Shown one piece after another: positions 16,177-24,595 of a DNA stretch of 64,000 nt. Source of the stretch: Nemesobacter sp965204665 (lineage in GTDB: Bacteria > Desulfobacterota_D > UBA1144 > Nemesobacterales > Nemesobacteraceae). The DNA lies in NCBI GenBank assembly GCA_965204665.1, contig OZ242002.1:1240001-1304000 (forward strand), given 5' to 3'. The notes below the pieces were generated by a model. That model did not search any database and was not told the DNA's origin. It saw nothing but the letters and a program-made list of their open reading frames with translations. The first letter of the stretch is position 1, and each line of letters opens with the position of its first letter. Both the position numbers and the translations under genes were made by a program.

Positions 16177-17334
16177 ATGGACGATAAAAAAATCCGCATT
16201 CTGGTTGTTGATGATGAAGTAGACTTGGAACAGCTCATGCTGCAGAGAATGCGGCGTGAAGTTCGTCGCGGTCGTTACGAATTCGAATTTGCGCACAACG
16301 GTGTGGAAGCCCTCGAATGTCTACGCGAAGACGGCCGGTTCGATATCGTACTGTCCGATATAAACATGCCAGTTATGGATGGATTGACCTTACTGGGTCA
16401 GATTCCCCAAGTGGACCCCGATGTCCGCGCCGTAATGGTTTCCGCGTACGGTGATATGGAAAACATACGGACCGCTATGAATAAAGGGGCATTCGACTTC
16501 GTTACCAAACCGATAGACTTCACGGACCTGAAGATTACGATCGAACGTACTATTGAAAATCTTATTCTCTGGCGTAAAGCGCTGAGCACCCGCGACAAGC
16601 TTGTAGCTCTCAACAACGAGCTTGATGTCGCGCGGAAGATGCAGCAGAACATTCTTCCAAGGTCCTTTCCTGCTTCCGAAGCGTTTGATCTGTATGCAAG
16701 CATGGTTCCGGCTCGGTCAGTGGGAGGCGACTTCTTCGATGTTTATGAACTCGGCGATGGTCGGATCGGCATTGTGATAGCTGATGTGTCGGACAAGGGG
16801 GTGCCCGCTGCGATGTTCATGATGGCGAGCCGTACATTACTTAAGGCATGCGCGGCAACTTCTCCTTCTCCCGGCGCCGTGCTGGAGCATGTAAATACTT
16901 TATTGTCCGAAGACAACGACAGCATGACATTCGTAACTCTGTTATACGGCATCTACAACCCCGAGACCGGAGAGTTCGTGTATGCCAACGGCGGACACAA
17001 TTCGCCGATTGTCGTCAGACCGGACATGACAACTGAACTGTTGGAGTTGACCGGCGGAGTTGCTCTGGGAGTGGTGGAGGATTTCAAATATCAGGAAAAC
17101 ACCGTCACGCTTGGGCCGGGGTCCACGGTCGTGTTTTACACTGACGGGGTAGTGGAAGCGGAAAACGAAGATAAGGAGTTGTTTGAAATGGACAGGTTCT
17201 GCAAAATCTTCCAGAACGGCGCTTTCAACGATGCCAGGGAAGTTACGCTTGGTATATTCAAGACGGTCAGAGAGTTTGCCGGTGAGAATCCGCAATCTGA
17301 CGACATAACCTGTCTTGTTCTGCGAACCACCTGA
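16177..17334 (+). CDS. Response regulator with PP2C/SpoIIE phosphatase output (RsbU/RssB-like)
   Basis: A 385-residue protein. Residues 1-125 are a receiver domain (ILVVDDEVDLEQ, the phospho-acceptor Asp in FDIVLSDINMPVMDG, Lys in FVTKPIDF). A coiled linker (residues about 125-155) leads to a SpoIIE-type PP2C phosphatase domain. Its metal-binding Asp residues lie in RSVGGDFFDVYELG, IVIADVSDKGVPAAMFM, FYTDGVVEAEN and QSDDITCLVL. Such proteins dephosphorylate a STAS-domain anti-sigma antagonist when their receiver is phosphorylated. The downstream gene encodes the opposing kinase with a 1-bp TGATG overlap, and the STAS protein is encoded at the far end of the cluster. The likely upstream kinase is the histidine kinase encoded four genes along. 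Confidence 0.92.
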   Translation: MDDKKIRILVVDDEVDLEQLMLQRMRREVRRGRYEFEFAHNGVEALECLREDGRFDIVLSDINMPVMDGLTLLGQIPQVDPDVRAVMVSAYGDMENIRTAMNKGAFDFVTKPIDFTDLKITIERTIENLILWRKALSTRDKLVALNNELDVARKMQQNILPRSFPASEAFDLYASMVPARSVGGDFFDVYELGDGRIGIVIADVSDKGVPAAMFMMASRTLLKACAATSPSPGAVLEHVNTLLSEDNDSMTFVTLLYGIYNPETGEFVYANGGHNSPIVVRPDMTTELLELTGGVALGVVEDFKYQENTVTLGPGSTVVFYTDGVVEAENEDKELFEMDRFCKIFQNGAFNDAREVTLGIFKTVREFAGENPQSDDITCLVLRTT

Positions 17335-17768
17335 TGGTCAAAGACGGTAGGATGCAATCTTCACGTAAGTTGATCGTTCCAAATCGGATTGAAGAGATCC
17401 GAACGATTAATCTTGCACTTGAGGAATTTTCCGAGCAGCAGAATGTTCCACCCGAGCCCTTGTTTCAAATACAACTCTGCATAGAAGAAATCTTCACCAA
17501 TGTGGTCAACTATGCGCACAATGATGATCATGAGCATGGAGTGGAAATTATATTTTCGAGAGAGGACGGAACCATTACTGTTGAAATACTGGATGATGGA
17601 GTTTCCTTCGATCCTCTGCAGGATGCGCCGGAACTTAATGTCGAAAGTTCTCTTGAAGAGCGCGGCGTCGGTGGAGCGGGCATAAGGCTTGTAAAGCAGC
17701 TGATGACGGAATTGTGTTATCAGCGCAACGGTGCTCGTAATCATCTGACTATGATCAAAAAACTCTAG
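17334..17768 (+). CDS. RsbW-like anti-sigma/serine kinase (HATPase)
   Basis: A 144-residue single-domain GHKL ATPase. The N-box is IQLCIEEIFTNVVNYAH, the G1 box EILDDGVSFDP and the G2 box GVGGAGIRLVKQLM. In partner-switching systems this protein phosphorylates the STAS antagonist and binds a sigma factor or other target. The ATG overlaps the stop of the phosphatase gene (TGATG), giving one-to-one coupling. No sigma factor gene is adjacent, so the output partner is unknown. Confidence 0.9.
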   Translation: MVKDGRMQSSRKLIVPNRIEEIRTINLALEEFSEQQNVPPEPLFQIQLCIEEIFTNVVNYAHNDDHEHGVEIIFSREDGTITVEILDDGVSFDPLQDAPELNVESSLEERGVGGAGIRLVKQLMTELCYQRNGARNHLTMIKKL

Positions 17769-17775
17769 TGAGAAT

Positions 17776-19005
17776 TTGGTGTTGATCGGACTACCTCTCA
17801 AAAAAATGTTCATCGCCTCGGTAGTTGCGGTACTGGTAATCGCGGTATCGGGTGAAGCCGAAGAAGAGATGTCCGCCGTGCCTGGCGTGTACGATGACCG
17901 TATCGTATTCGGGCAATCCGCCGCCTTGAGTGGTCCTGCCGGTGAACTCGGTAAGGGCATGCGAATCGGTATTCTTTCCGCGTTCAAAGAGATTAATGAC
18001 AGGGGTGGAGTTGACGGACGTCGTCTGGAACTGCTGTCGCTGGATGACGGATACGAGCCGGAAGATGCAATTGCAAATACGCAACGACTGATTGCGGAGG
18101 GGGTTTTCGCGCTTATCGGCGCAGTCGGCACTCCCACCTCCAAGTCTGCTGTCCCTGTGGCCGAGGAGCAGGACGTACCGTACATGGCGCCCATGACCGG
18201 CGCGGAATACCTGCGCGGCAGTTCGCGCCGGACGGTCATCAATCTTCGGGCCTCGTATTATCAGGAAACCGAGGAAATGATAGAACGATTGACTGTTGAT
18301 CTCGGAATTAGCCGCATCGCCATCCTCTATCAGGATGATTCATTCGGTCGCGCCGGGTTGCAGGGAGTTCTTCTCGCTCTTGAGCGCCGCAGGATTTCTG
18401 CTGTGGGGACAGGAATATTCCCCCGCAATACTGTCGCGGTAAAAACGGCGCTTATTGATCTGGCTGCCGCCAGACCGGAGGCCGTAATTATTGTCGGTCC
18501 CTACAAACCGACTGCGACATTCATCAAGTGGGCTCGTCGTGTCGGTATGAATTCCATTTTTATGACGCTTTCTTTCGTAGGCAGCAACGCGCTTGCAAAC
18601 GAACTGGGTGAGCAGGGGTCCGGAGTTCTGGTCACCCAGGTAGTTCCTTTTCCGACCGGCGATACGGTGTCCGCCTCTGCTTCCTATCGCGCTGCATTGA
18701 AGTCGTATGATCCGGAGGCAAAACCGGGGTTCATATCGTTTGAGGGATATTTGGCGGGGCGCCTGGCCACTTATATAGTGGACAATTGCGGCAAGCGGGT
18801 TGACCGCAGTTGTATTGATAAGGTGCTCAGGACTGATAGAAGTATTGACTTGGACGGGTTTAAGTTGCGGTATGGTAAGAACGATAATCAAGGTTCGGAC
18901 AGAGTGTTTTTGACGATTATCGGTCCGGACGGACTATATAAACCATTAACGTCTTTGACATCCGTGACGATACCGACTGAACCTTCCCCTCCGCTGAAAA
19001 ATTAA
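17776..19005 (+). CDS. Periplasmic ligand-binding protein (LivK/Peripla_BP_6 type)
   Basis: A 409-residue protein with an N-terminal hydrophobic signal (FIASVVAVLVIAVSG). The mature domain is a type I periplasmic binding protein: IVFGQSAALSGPAGELGKGMRIGI, the typical start of branched-chain amino-acid/amide receptors, then VDGRRLELLSLDDGYEP and GAVGTPTSKSAVPVAEE. The TTG at 17776 opens the frame with no clear ribosome binding site; the ATG at 17806 before the signal peptide is an alternative. No ABC permease or ATPase genes are present. Its place between the RsbW-like kinase and the histidine kinase suggests that it senses a ligand and signals to the kinase rather than feeding a transporter; this is inference. 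Confidence 0.85.
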   Translation: MVLIGLPLKKMFIASVVAVLVIAVSGEAEEEMSAVPGVYDDRIVFGQSAALSGPAGELGKGMRIGILSAFKEINDRGGVDGRRLELLSLDDGYEPEDAIANTQRLIAEGVFALIGAVGTPTSKSAVPVAEEQDVPYMAPMTGAEYLRGSSRRTVINLRASYYQETEEMIERLTVDLGISRIAILYQDDSFGRAGLQGVLLALERRRISAVGTGIFPRNTVAVKTALIDLAAARPEAVIIVGPYKPTATFIKWARRVGMNSIFMTLSFVGSNALANELGEQGSGVLVTQVVPFPTGDTVSASASYRAALKSYDPEAKPGFISFEGYLAGRLATYIVDNCGKRVDRSCIDKVLRTDRSIDLDGFKLRYGKNDNQGSDRVFLTIIGPDGLYKPLTSLTSVTIPTEPSPPLKN

Positions 19006-19006
19006 G

Positions 19007-21232
19007 ATGAAGAAACTTTCTTCAAAGCCTTGGAATCAAATTTCCACGCAACTCTATATAGCTTTCGGAGGCGCGGTAATACTCATCATCATCGTCAGTC
19101 TGTTGGCTCTTTTCTTTCTTAACTACATCGGTAAAGTCCAGCAAAGCGTTAATGAAGAGAATATACCCGAGATGACATCGGCGTTTGCTATTGCCCAGCA
19201 GACGGCCATGCTTGTCGCCGCAGCCCCAAGACTGACTGTGAGTACACCGGAGCAGTTTGAAACCGTGGTTGCGGCCATCAGCCGGCAAACTGACAAATTT
19301 GAAACACTGCTCTCGGATATGATGCGGAACCAGGGAGAAAGTGAGCAGACTCGGCGGATTCAGTCCGACGGGGTCGCAATAATCCGGAACATAGAGCGGA
19401 CCGAACTGCTTGTCGAGGAACGGTTTCATCTTCGTCAGAGCAGTCTTGATCTCGGAAAAGAACTTCAAGGTATCCAGAGTGAAATAACTCCGATTGTAAT
19501 CAACGAAATCGACGACCAGATATTCTATATGATGACGGGTTATCGTTCTCTAAATGAGGCTCAGTCACCTTATTCAGACCATTTTTCTGAATCGGAATTC
19601 CTGATCTATCGTCGTTTGTTCGAACTCCGTGAAGCGGCCACGATTGCCGAGCAGCTGCTCATAACTGCTTCTACAGTTAACGATGCGGCTTTATTGGAGC
19701 CTTTGCGGGAACGGTTTGAGAACGCGGCCGGCAGTATAAACCGGTCGCTTGATGCGCTCAAGAACACACCCTTTTACGACCGACTGTACGGGATTTTTCA
19801 GGACTTGATTCTATTCGGCGAGAGGGAGAATAACGGATTTGACCTGCGCAGTCGGGAACTTGCGGTTGATGACGAATTATCCACTCTGCTCCGGAAGAAT
19901 CAGGCTTTAGGAATCGAGGTCGTAGCACGGGTGGAAAATGTCGTAAGTAATTCAAGTCTGGCCGCAGGAGAGATGGCGGGTAAGGCCGCCAGTATAACCG
20001 CTACCAGCGCCAAGGTGTTGTTGGTATTCAATATCTTCAGCATAGGCGGCGCAATATTGATCGGATGGTTCTTGGTGCAGCATCGCTTGATTCGGCGTCT
20101 GGGGAGGATATCGAACCAGATGCAGCAAATGGCTGACGGCAATCTGGAACTGGATATCAACACCGAAGGCAATGATGAAATCGCGAAATTAGCCAAGGCG
20201 CTCGAGGTTTTCCGGGCAAACGCCCAGGAAGTGCAGCGACTGAATCTTGTAGAAAAACTTGCCGGCGAACTGCAGGGAAAGAATCAGGAATTGGCGTACG
20301 CTAATGAAGAATTGAAACGGATGCAGGACCAGATGGTCATGCGGGAGAAACTTGCCGCTCTCGGTCAATTGACTGCCGGAGTCGCCCACGAAATCAAAAA
20401 TCCGATGAACTTCATCATGAATTTCTCGGAGGTTTCGCAGGAGTTGATTGAGGAATTGATGGAGGAACTGGCTAAGAACAAGGACGGCGGAGAGGTAAAA
20501 GAAGAATACGACTCCGAGTTGGTCGAAGAACTGGCTGAAGATCTGACGGGGAATATGAAACGAATTAATGAGCATGGAGCCCGCGCGAACCGAATTATAA
20601 CGGACATGCTCAAGATGGGTCGTGACGGCGGGGAATGGCAACCGACCGACCTCAATGTATTGCTTAACGATAATGTGTGGATCGCATTTCATAGCGCTCG
20701 CGCCACCGATAGTGATTTCCAACTGGAGATTCAGGAAGACTACTCTCAGGAAATGGGTAAGATCACGGTGCAACCGCAGGACCTAGGCAGAGTTTTCCTG
20801 AATCTGGTGACTAACGCCTGCTATGCGACCGACGAAAAACGAAAAATGCTGGCTGATGCAAGTACAGATGACGGCACATCGAATAAAGATTATAAACCGA
20901 CGCTCAAGTTGAGTACCAGGCTGGTTGACGACCATGTTGAAGTACATATTCGCGACAACGGAACAGGTATACCCGAATCCGCGTTGGAGCGTATTTTTAA
21001 TCCGTTCTATACAACCAAGCCCCCGGATCAGGGTACAGGTCTGGGATTATCGTTGTCTAACGACATCGTGCGGAAGCACGGCGGCGAGTTCCGCGTGGAA
21101 ACGGAGGAAGGAGAATATACGGACATGATTGTCGTCCTGCCCATCAACCCCAAGGCTCATCAAGTAATTGATGATGATTTACAAGAAGAGCAGGAAGGCG
21201 AAGATTCGGCGACGGACAGCGATACGGGTTAA
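19007..21232 (+). CDS. Membrane-bound sensor histidine kinase with HAMP domain
   Basis: A 741-residue protein. The first transmembrane helix (about 17-40) and the second (about 335-360) flank a periplasmic helical sensor of about 290 residues. A HAMP domain (RLGRISNQMQQMADGNLELDI) and a coiled coil follow. The phospho-acceptor His is in TAGVAHEIKNPMNFIMNF. The HisKA region contains an unusually long acidic insertion (repeated ELMEEL / ELVEELAEDL). The HATPase domain has the N-box VFLNLVTNACYATDEK, G1 VHIRDNGTGIP and G2 GTGLGLSLSNDIV. It starts 1 base after the binding-protein stop. The likely phospho-target is the receiver of the SpoIIE phosphatase at the start of the cluster. Its end overlaps the end of the convergent STAS gene by 4 bp. 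Confidence 0.93.
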   Translation: MKKLSSKPWNQISTQLYIAFGGAVILIIIVSLLALFFLNYIGKVQQSVNEENIPEMTSAFAIAQQTAMLVAAAPRLTVSTPEQFETVVAAISRQTDKFETLLSDMMRNQGESEQTRRIQSDGVAIIRNIERTELLVEERFHLRQSSLDLGKELQGIQSEITPIVINEIDDQIFYMMTGYRSLNEAQSPYSDHFSESEFLIYRRLFELREAATIAEQLLITASTVNDAALLEPLRERFENAAGSINRSLDALKNTPFYDRLYGIFQDLILFGERENNGFDLRSRELAVDDELSTLLRKNQALGIEVVARVENVVSNSSLAAGEMAGKAASITATSAKVLLVFNIFSIGGAILIGWFLVQHRLIRRLGRISNQMQQMADGNLELDINTEGNDEIAKLAKALEVFRANAQEVQRLNLVEKLAGELQGKNQELAYANEELKRMQDQMVMREKLAALGQLTAGVAHEIKNPMNFIMNFSEVSQELIEELMEELAKNKDGGEVKEEYDSELVEELAEDLTGNMKRINEHGARANRIITDMLKMGRDGGEWQPTDLNVLLNDNVWIAFHSARATDSDFQLEIQEDYSQEMGKITVQPQDLGRVFLNLVTNACYATDEKRKMLADASTDDGTSNKDYKPTLKLSTRLVDDHVEVHIRDNGTGIPESALERIFNPFYTTKPPDQGTGLGLSLSNDIVRKHGGEFRVETEEGEYTDMIVVLPINPKAHQVIDDDLQEEQEGEDSATDSDTG

Positions 21233-21588
21233 CCCGTTATTGCCGTTATCGCCTCGGAACGGGATTCGATCACATCGATGATTTTATCAAAACCTGCGAT
21301 CTTGAAGATTTCTCTTATGGGGCCGGGCAGAGAACACAGCATGAATCTGGTGTTTTTACTTTTCAGCGCCTTCGCAATAAGCAGAATTGAACGTAATCCC
21401 GCGCTGCTTATGTAGGACAACTTTTCAAGGTCGAGAACTACGGGGTTGTCGGACCCTGTAATTTCCTCATCTATGTTCTTGTGGAATTCCTGCGCGTTCA
21501 GGCCGTCAATTCTGCCGACCACGCTTATCACCAGTGCGCCTTCGACCTGGTCCGCCTGCAACTGAACCTGACTGTTTTGATCACTCAT
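21229..21588 (-). CDS. STAS-domain anti-sigma factor antagonist (RsbV-like)
   Basis: A 119-residue single STAS domain. VLDLEKLSYISSAGLRSILL carries the conserved Ser that the RsbW-type kinase phosphorylates and the SpoIIE-type phosphatase dephosphorylates. It is encoded convergently with the histidine kinase gene, so it is not in the same transcript as its presumed partners. An AAGGTGG sequence lies upstream of the ATG. Together with the plus-strand genes it completes a partner-switching set. Confidence 0.9.
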   Translation of the reverse strand: MSDQNSQVQLQADQVEGALVISVVGRIDGLNAQEFHKNIDEEITGSDNPVVLDLEKLSYISSAGLRSILLIAKALKSKNTRFMLCSLPGPIREIFKIAGFDKIIDVIESRSEAITAITG

Positions 21589-21836
21589 AGCACCACCTTA
21601 GTTTATAGTGTGGAAATTTAAATAGGATTCATGTGTTAAACAAAGTAAATGATACATGAATAATTCGGGGAATACAACCCCGACCTGAAAAATTGCGTTA
21701 GCGGGAATAACCAAGTATCCTTACCATCGAGTTTGCACACGGCCGTCAACCGTTTCGCATCGTTTGTTTATCGGGCGTCGTAGTAAAATAGTGTTCGGCG
21801 GTTGTCGCGTTGTCAAGGGTGGTCAGGAGTTGAGTT

Positions 21837-22267
21837 ATGTTCATAGTGAATCGTGAAACCAACCGTATTAGCCCGGTCAAGACCAAAACCTTCGGTGGGT
21901 TGAATTTCCAAGAGCGTGAACATCTTCAGGAATGGTTGGCGAATTAGCCTGATGCCCTGGGGGAAGAACTCCTTATTATTCAAAAGGAATTTCAAGGCTT
22001 TGACGATACCAATGAACGTCTTGACCTGCTGGCGCTTGATAGATCCGGCAACCTGGCAATTATCGAAAACAAGATTGGCCCGAATATGTCAACTGGCACC
22101 TCGACCATATGATCAAATTAGAGCAGGCTTTCAAAGAACCGCTGCAGGAGGCTGCAGAGGCATTGAAGCAGGAGAGTTTTGAAGGATCTGATATGATCAA
22201 TCGAACGGATGAACAAGTACAAGTATCTGCAATCGAAAAATACCCTGCGGAGATTAATTCCGAGTAA
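21837..22267 (+). pseudogene. Broken NucS/DUF91-like endonuclease-type gene
   Basis: The ATG at 21837 opens FIVNRETNRISPVKTKTF and runs to an in-frame TAG at 21945. The same frame continues EELLIIQKEFQGFDDTNER, LDLLALDRSGNLAIIENKIG, then stops at 22110-22112. The LDLL...IIENK block is the PD-(D/E)xK-like core of restriction-like endonuclease proteins related to NucS/DUF91 (often with DUF4268 or DUF5655). From about 22083 another frame runs to a TAA at 22265-22267 (WHLDHMIKLEQAFKEPLQEA) and may be a fused fragment of the same or a second gene. Nonsense plus truncation make this a pseudogene. Confidence 0.6.
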
Positions 22268-22381
22268 TCGGGAAAAGAGTTATGACTTTCAGGGTCATAT
22301 AATCCGGATTATATTCGACAGGTTGGTTTACGTGAGTGTTCCGAAGTCCAAATCGTATTATGGATTCAGAAAAGGCGGCCG

Positions 22382-24412
22382 ATGATGAGTAATTCTACTG
22401 ATGGTTCTATAAACCAGACACTCAGTCTGCTCGACGAATTCATGTTGATGCTTCTCAATGAGGAGAGTGGTTACTTTTACCAGATACCCGCTAGGAAAAT
22501 GAACTGCGCTATTATCGGGGCGGTACTGGCGGAACTTTCCCTCCTCTCTCGTATCGACACTGATGTGGATTCACTTATAGTTCTGGATTCAACGGAGACG
22601 GATAATCCCAGTCTGGACCTGATTCTGAAGGAGGTTGTCGGTGAGCCGGTTAAACACAACGCCCAGTACTGGATTGAAAAACTCATCCATCATGCGGAAA
22701 CGATCACCGATTTGACTTTAGACAACCTGGTTAATCTGGGAATGCTGGAATATCACGAGGGTGATTTCTGGTCACTTGCGGCCGGCAAATCATACGCGGA
22801 TGCGGACAGCAACTCCGTTGATGAAACTGCGGGTCAGTTCATTAGAAACAGAATCGGCAAGAATATTTTTTCAGACGACATTCCGCACCCGAGAGATATC
22901 ATCATTGTCTGCCTTATCGAAACATGCGACATCTTCCCCATCATGTTCAAACTTGATGAAAAGGCGGAAGAACGGATCAAACTTATATGCAGGATGGACC
23001 TTATCGGTCGCTCAATAGCTGATGCGGTCGAACAGAACATCAACAATCCTCTGTTCGCGAAGTCCCATCTGGGTAAAAAGATCCCGCGCGTCGCGCTTCG
23101 TCGGATGCTTTTCAATAAACATGTTCTCTCCGGGAACCTTCCGGCATTTCTGGCAGATCTGACAAAGGAGTACGGTCCGGTTTTTGAGGTCGCCGTTCCT
23201 TTTTCGAAGCCGCGTATCTTTATTGCCGGCCCAGAAGTGAACCGCTGGGTACATAGACACGGACGGAAACACTTTACATCTAGGAACTACTTCGCCCCGT
23301 TTGAAAAAATCTACGGAGCGACGGGATCATTGCCTTCTCTGGACGGCGCGGACCATTTCCGGCTTCGCAAATCAATGTCGCCGACATATTCGCGCAAGAG
23401 ACTGGAAGAACGGTTGGACACGGTCTACCGCAAGGCGCGCGAATACATGGCTAATTGGAAAGTGGGTAAAAGTTATACGGCAAGAGACCTGTGCCGAGGA
23501 ATGATCAGTGTTCAGACATCGCCTTTATCCATGAGCGTCGACTCGCGGGATATTATTAATGACATAGTCGCCTTCGAGGAACGGGCGCTCAACACCCATC
23601 TTTTCGGCGTCATGCCGAAATTCATGTTGAAAACTCCGGGGATGAAAAGCAAAAGCAAGGCAATAGACGAACTGCTCAATCGGGTACGGAACGTTCATAC
23701 CTCAGCCCAAAGAGCCGGTTGTCCGAGGGACTTGGTGGATGATCTGCTGAGCGTTCACGAAAGCGATCCTATCTTGGTGCCCGAAGCCAATCTGCGCTTC
23801 GCTCTGTCGGCAGCGGTGCTCGCCAGCATGTATCTGGGTGACGCCTTCAGTTTCGCTCTTTATTCCATGGTGTCGCAACCTGCGCTTTATGACAAAATTC
23901 GAGGTGAAGCCGAGTTGCTGTTCTCAAACGGTGATCCGACTGTCGAAGACTTCTCACCTGCCAATATGGATGTCACCACTCGCTTCATAATTGAATCCAT
24001 TCGGATGTATCCGATTGTTCCGGTAGCCATTCGTGATGTTCTGAATACATGTGTGATTGAAGGTTACGAAATACCGACGGGATCCAGGATAAACATTGCC
24101 CAGGGCGCCTCGCACTATATGGAAGAAGCCTTTCCGGACCCGCTTTCATTTGATATCGACCGCTACCTGTCGCCGCGCAACGAGCATAGAGGCCCCGGAT
24201 ACGCGCCGTACGGGCTCGGCCCGCACACATGCCTCAGCATCAGATGGGTGGCCTTGCACATGGCCATCAACCTGATGGTTGTGGCGCATTACTTCACTCT
24301 TCGATTGAATCCTGAGAACTACAAACTCAAAATCAGCCCGTTTCCGTCAATGAAGCCGAACAAGAATCTTAAGTTCCGTATAGTTGAACAGAACCGAGAA
24401 CTGCCTGCATAG
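22382..24412 (+). CDS. Fusion of a GPP34 domain to a cytochrome P450
   Basis: A 676-residue protein. Residues about 12-220 look like GPP34, the fold of Golgi phosphoprotein 3, which binds PI4P in eukaryotes and occurs in some bacteria: TLSLLDEFMLMLLNEESGYF, then NCAIIGAVLAELSLLSRIDTD. Residues about 250-670 are a P450: the ExxR motif in FIIESIRMYP (E538, R541) and the heme-Cys loop APYGLGPHTCLSIRW (Cys617). The I-helix region ASMYLGDAFSFALYSM lacks the usual acid-Thr oxygen-activation pair. That suggests an isomerase, peroxygenase or other atypical reaction, or a divergent hydroxylase. No ferredoxin or reductase gene is adjacent. A GPP34 domain might tether the enzyme to membrane lipid. Substrate unknown. 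ATGATG at 22382 follows AAAGGCGG. Confidence 0.85.
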   Translation: MMSNSTDGSINQTLSLLDEFMLMLLNEESGYFYQIPARKMNCAIIGAVLAELSLLSRIDTDVDSLIVLDSTETDNPSLDLILKEVVGEPVKHNAQYWIEKLIHHAETITDLTLDNLVNLGMLEYHEGDFWSLAAGKSYADADSNSVDETAGQFIRNRIGKNIFSDDIPHPRDIIIVCLIETCDIFPIMFKLDEKAEERIKLICRMDLIGRSIADAVEQNINNPLFAKSHLGKKIPRVALRRMLFNKHVLSGNLPAFLADLTKEYGPVFEVAVPFSKPRIFIAGPEVNRWVHRHGRKHFTSRNYFAPFEKIYGATGSLPSLDGADHFRLRKSMSPTYSRKRLEERLDTVYRKAREYMANWKVGKSYTARDLCRGMISVQTSPLSMSVDSRDIINDIVAFEERALNTHLFGVMPKFMLKTPGMKSKSKAIDELLNRVRNVHTSAQRAGCPRDLVDDLLSVHESDPILVPEANLRFALSAAVLASMYLGDAFSFALYSMVSQPALYDKIRGEAELLFSNGDPTVEDFSPANMDVTTRFIIESIRMYPIVPVAIRDVLNTCVIEGYEIPTGSRINIAQGASHYMEEAFPDPLSFDIDRYLSPRNEHRGPGYAPYGLGPHTCLSIRWVALHMAINLMVVAHYFTLRLNPENYKLKISPFPSMKPNKNLKFRIVEQNRELPA

Positions 24413-24595
24413 TGTGTCCATTAAACTTGACATTGTCTGTCGAGTTATACTGCGTATAGACAGGTTGTGTTTCAACCGGTAGGCCGCATGTATGCTCGTG
24501 GGATTTCTCCCGGTCAGCGTTTTGTCCTTGTGTTCAATAAGACAGGAATTATATTCAGATTTAGCGGACGTGCCAATTTGAGTTGAGGTGTCAAA

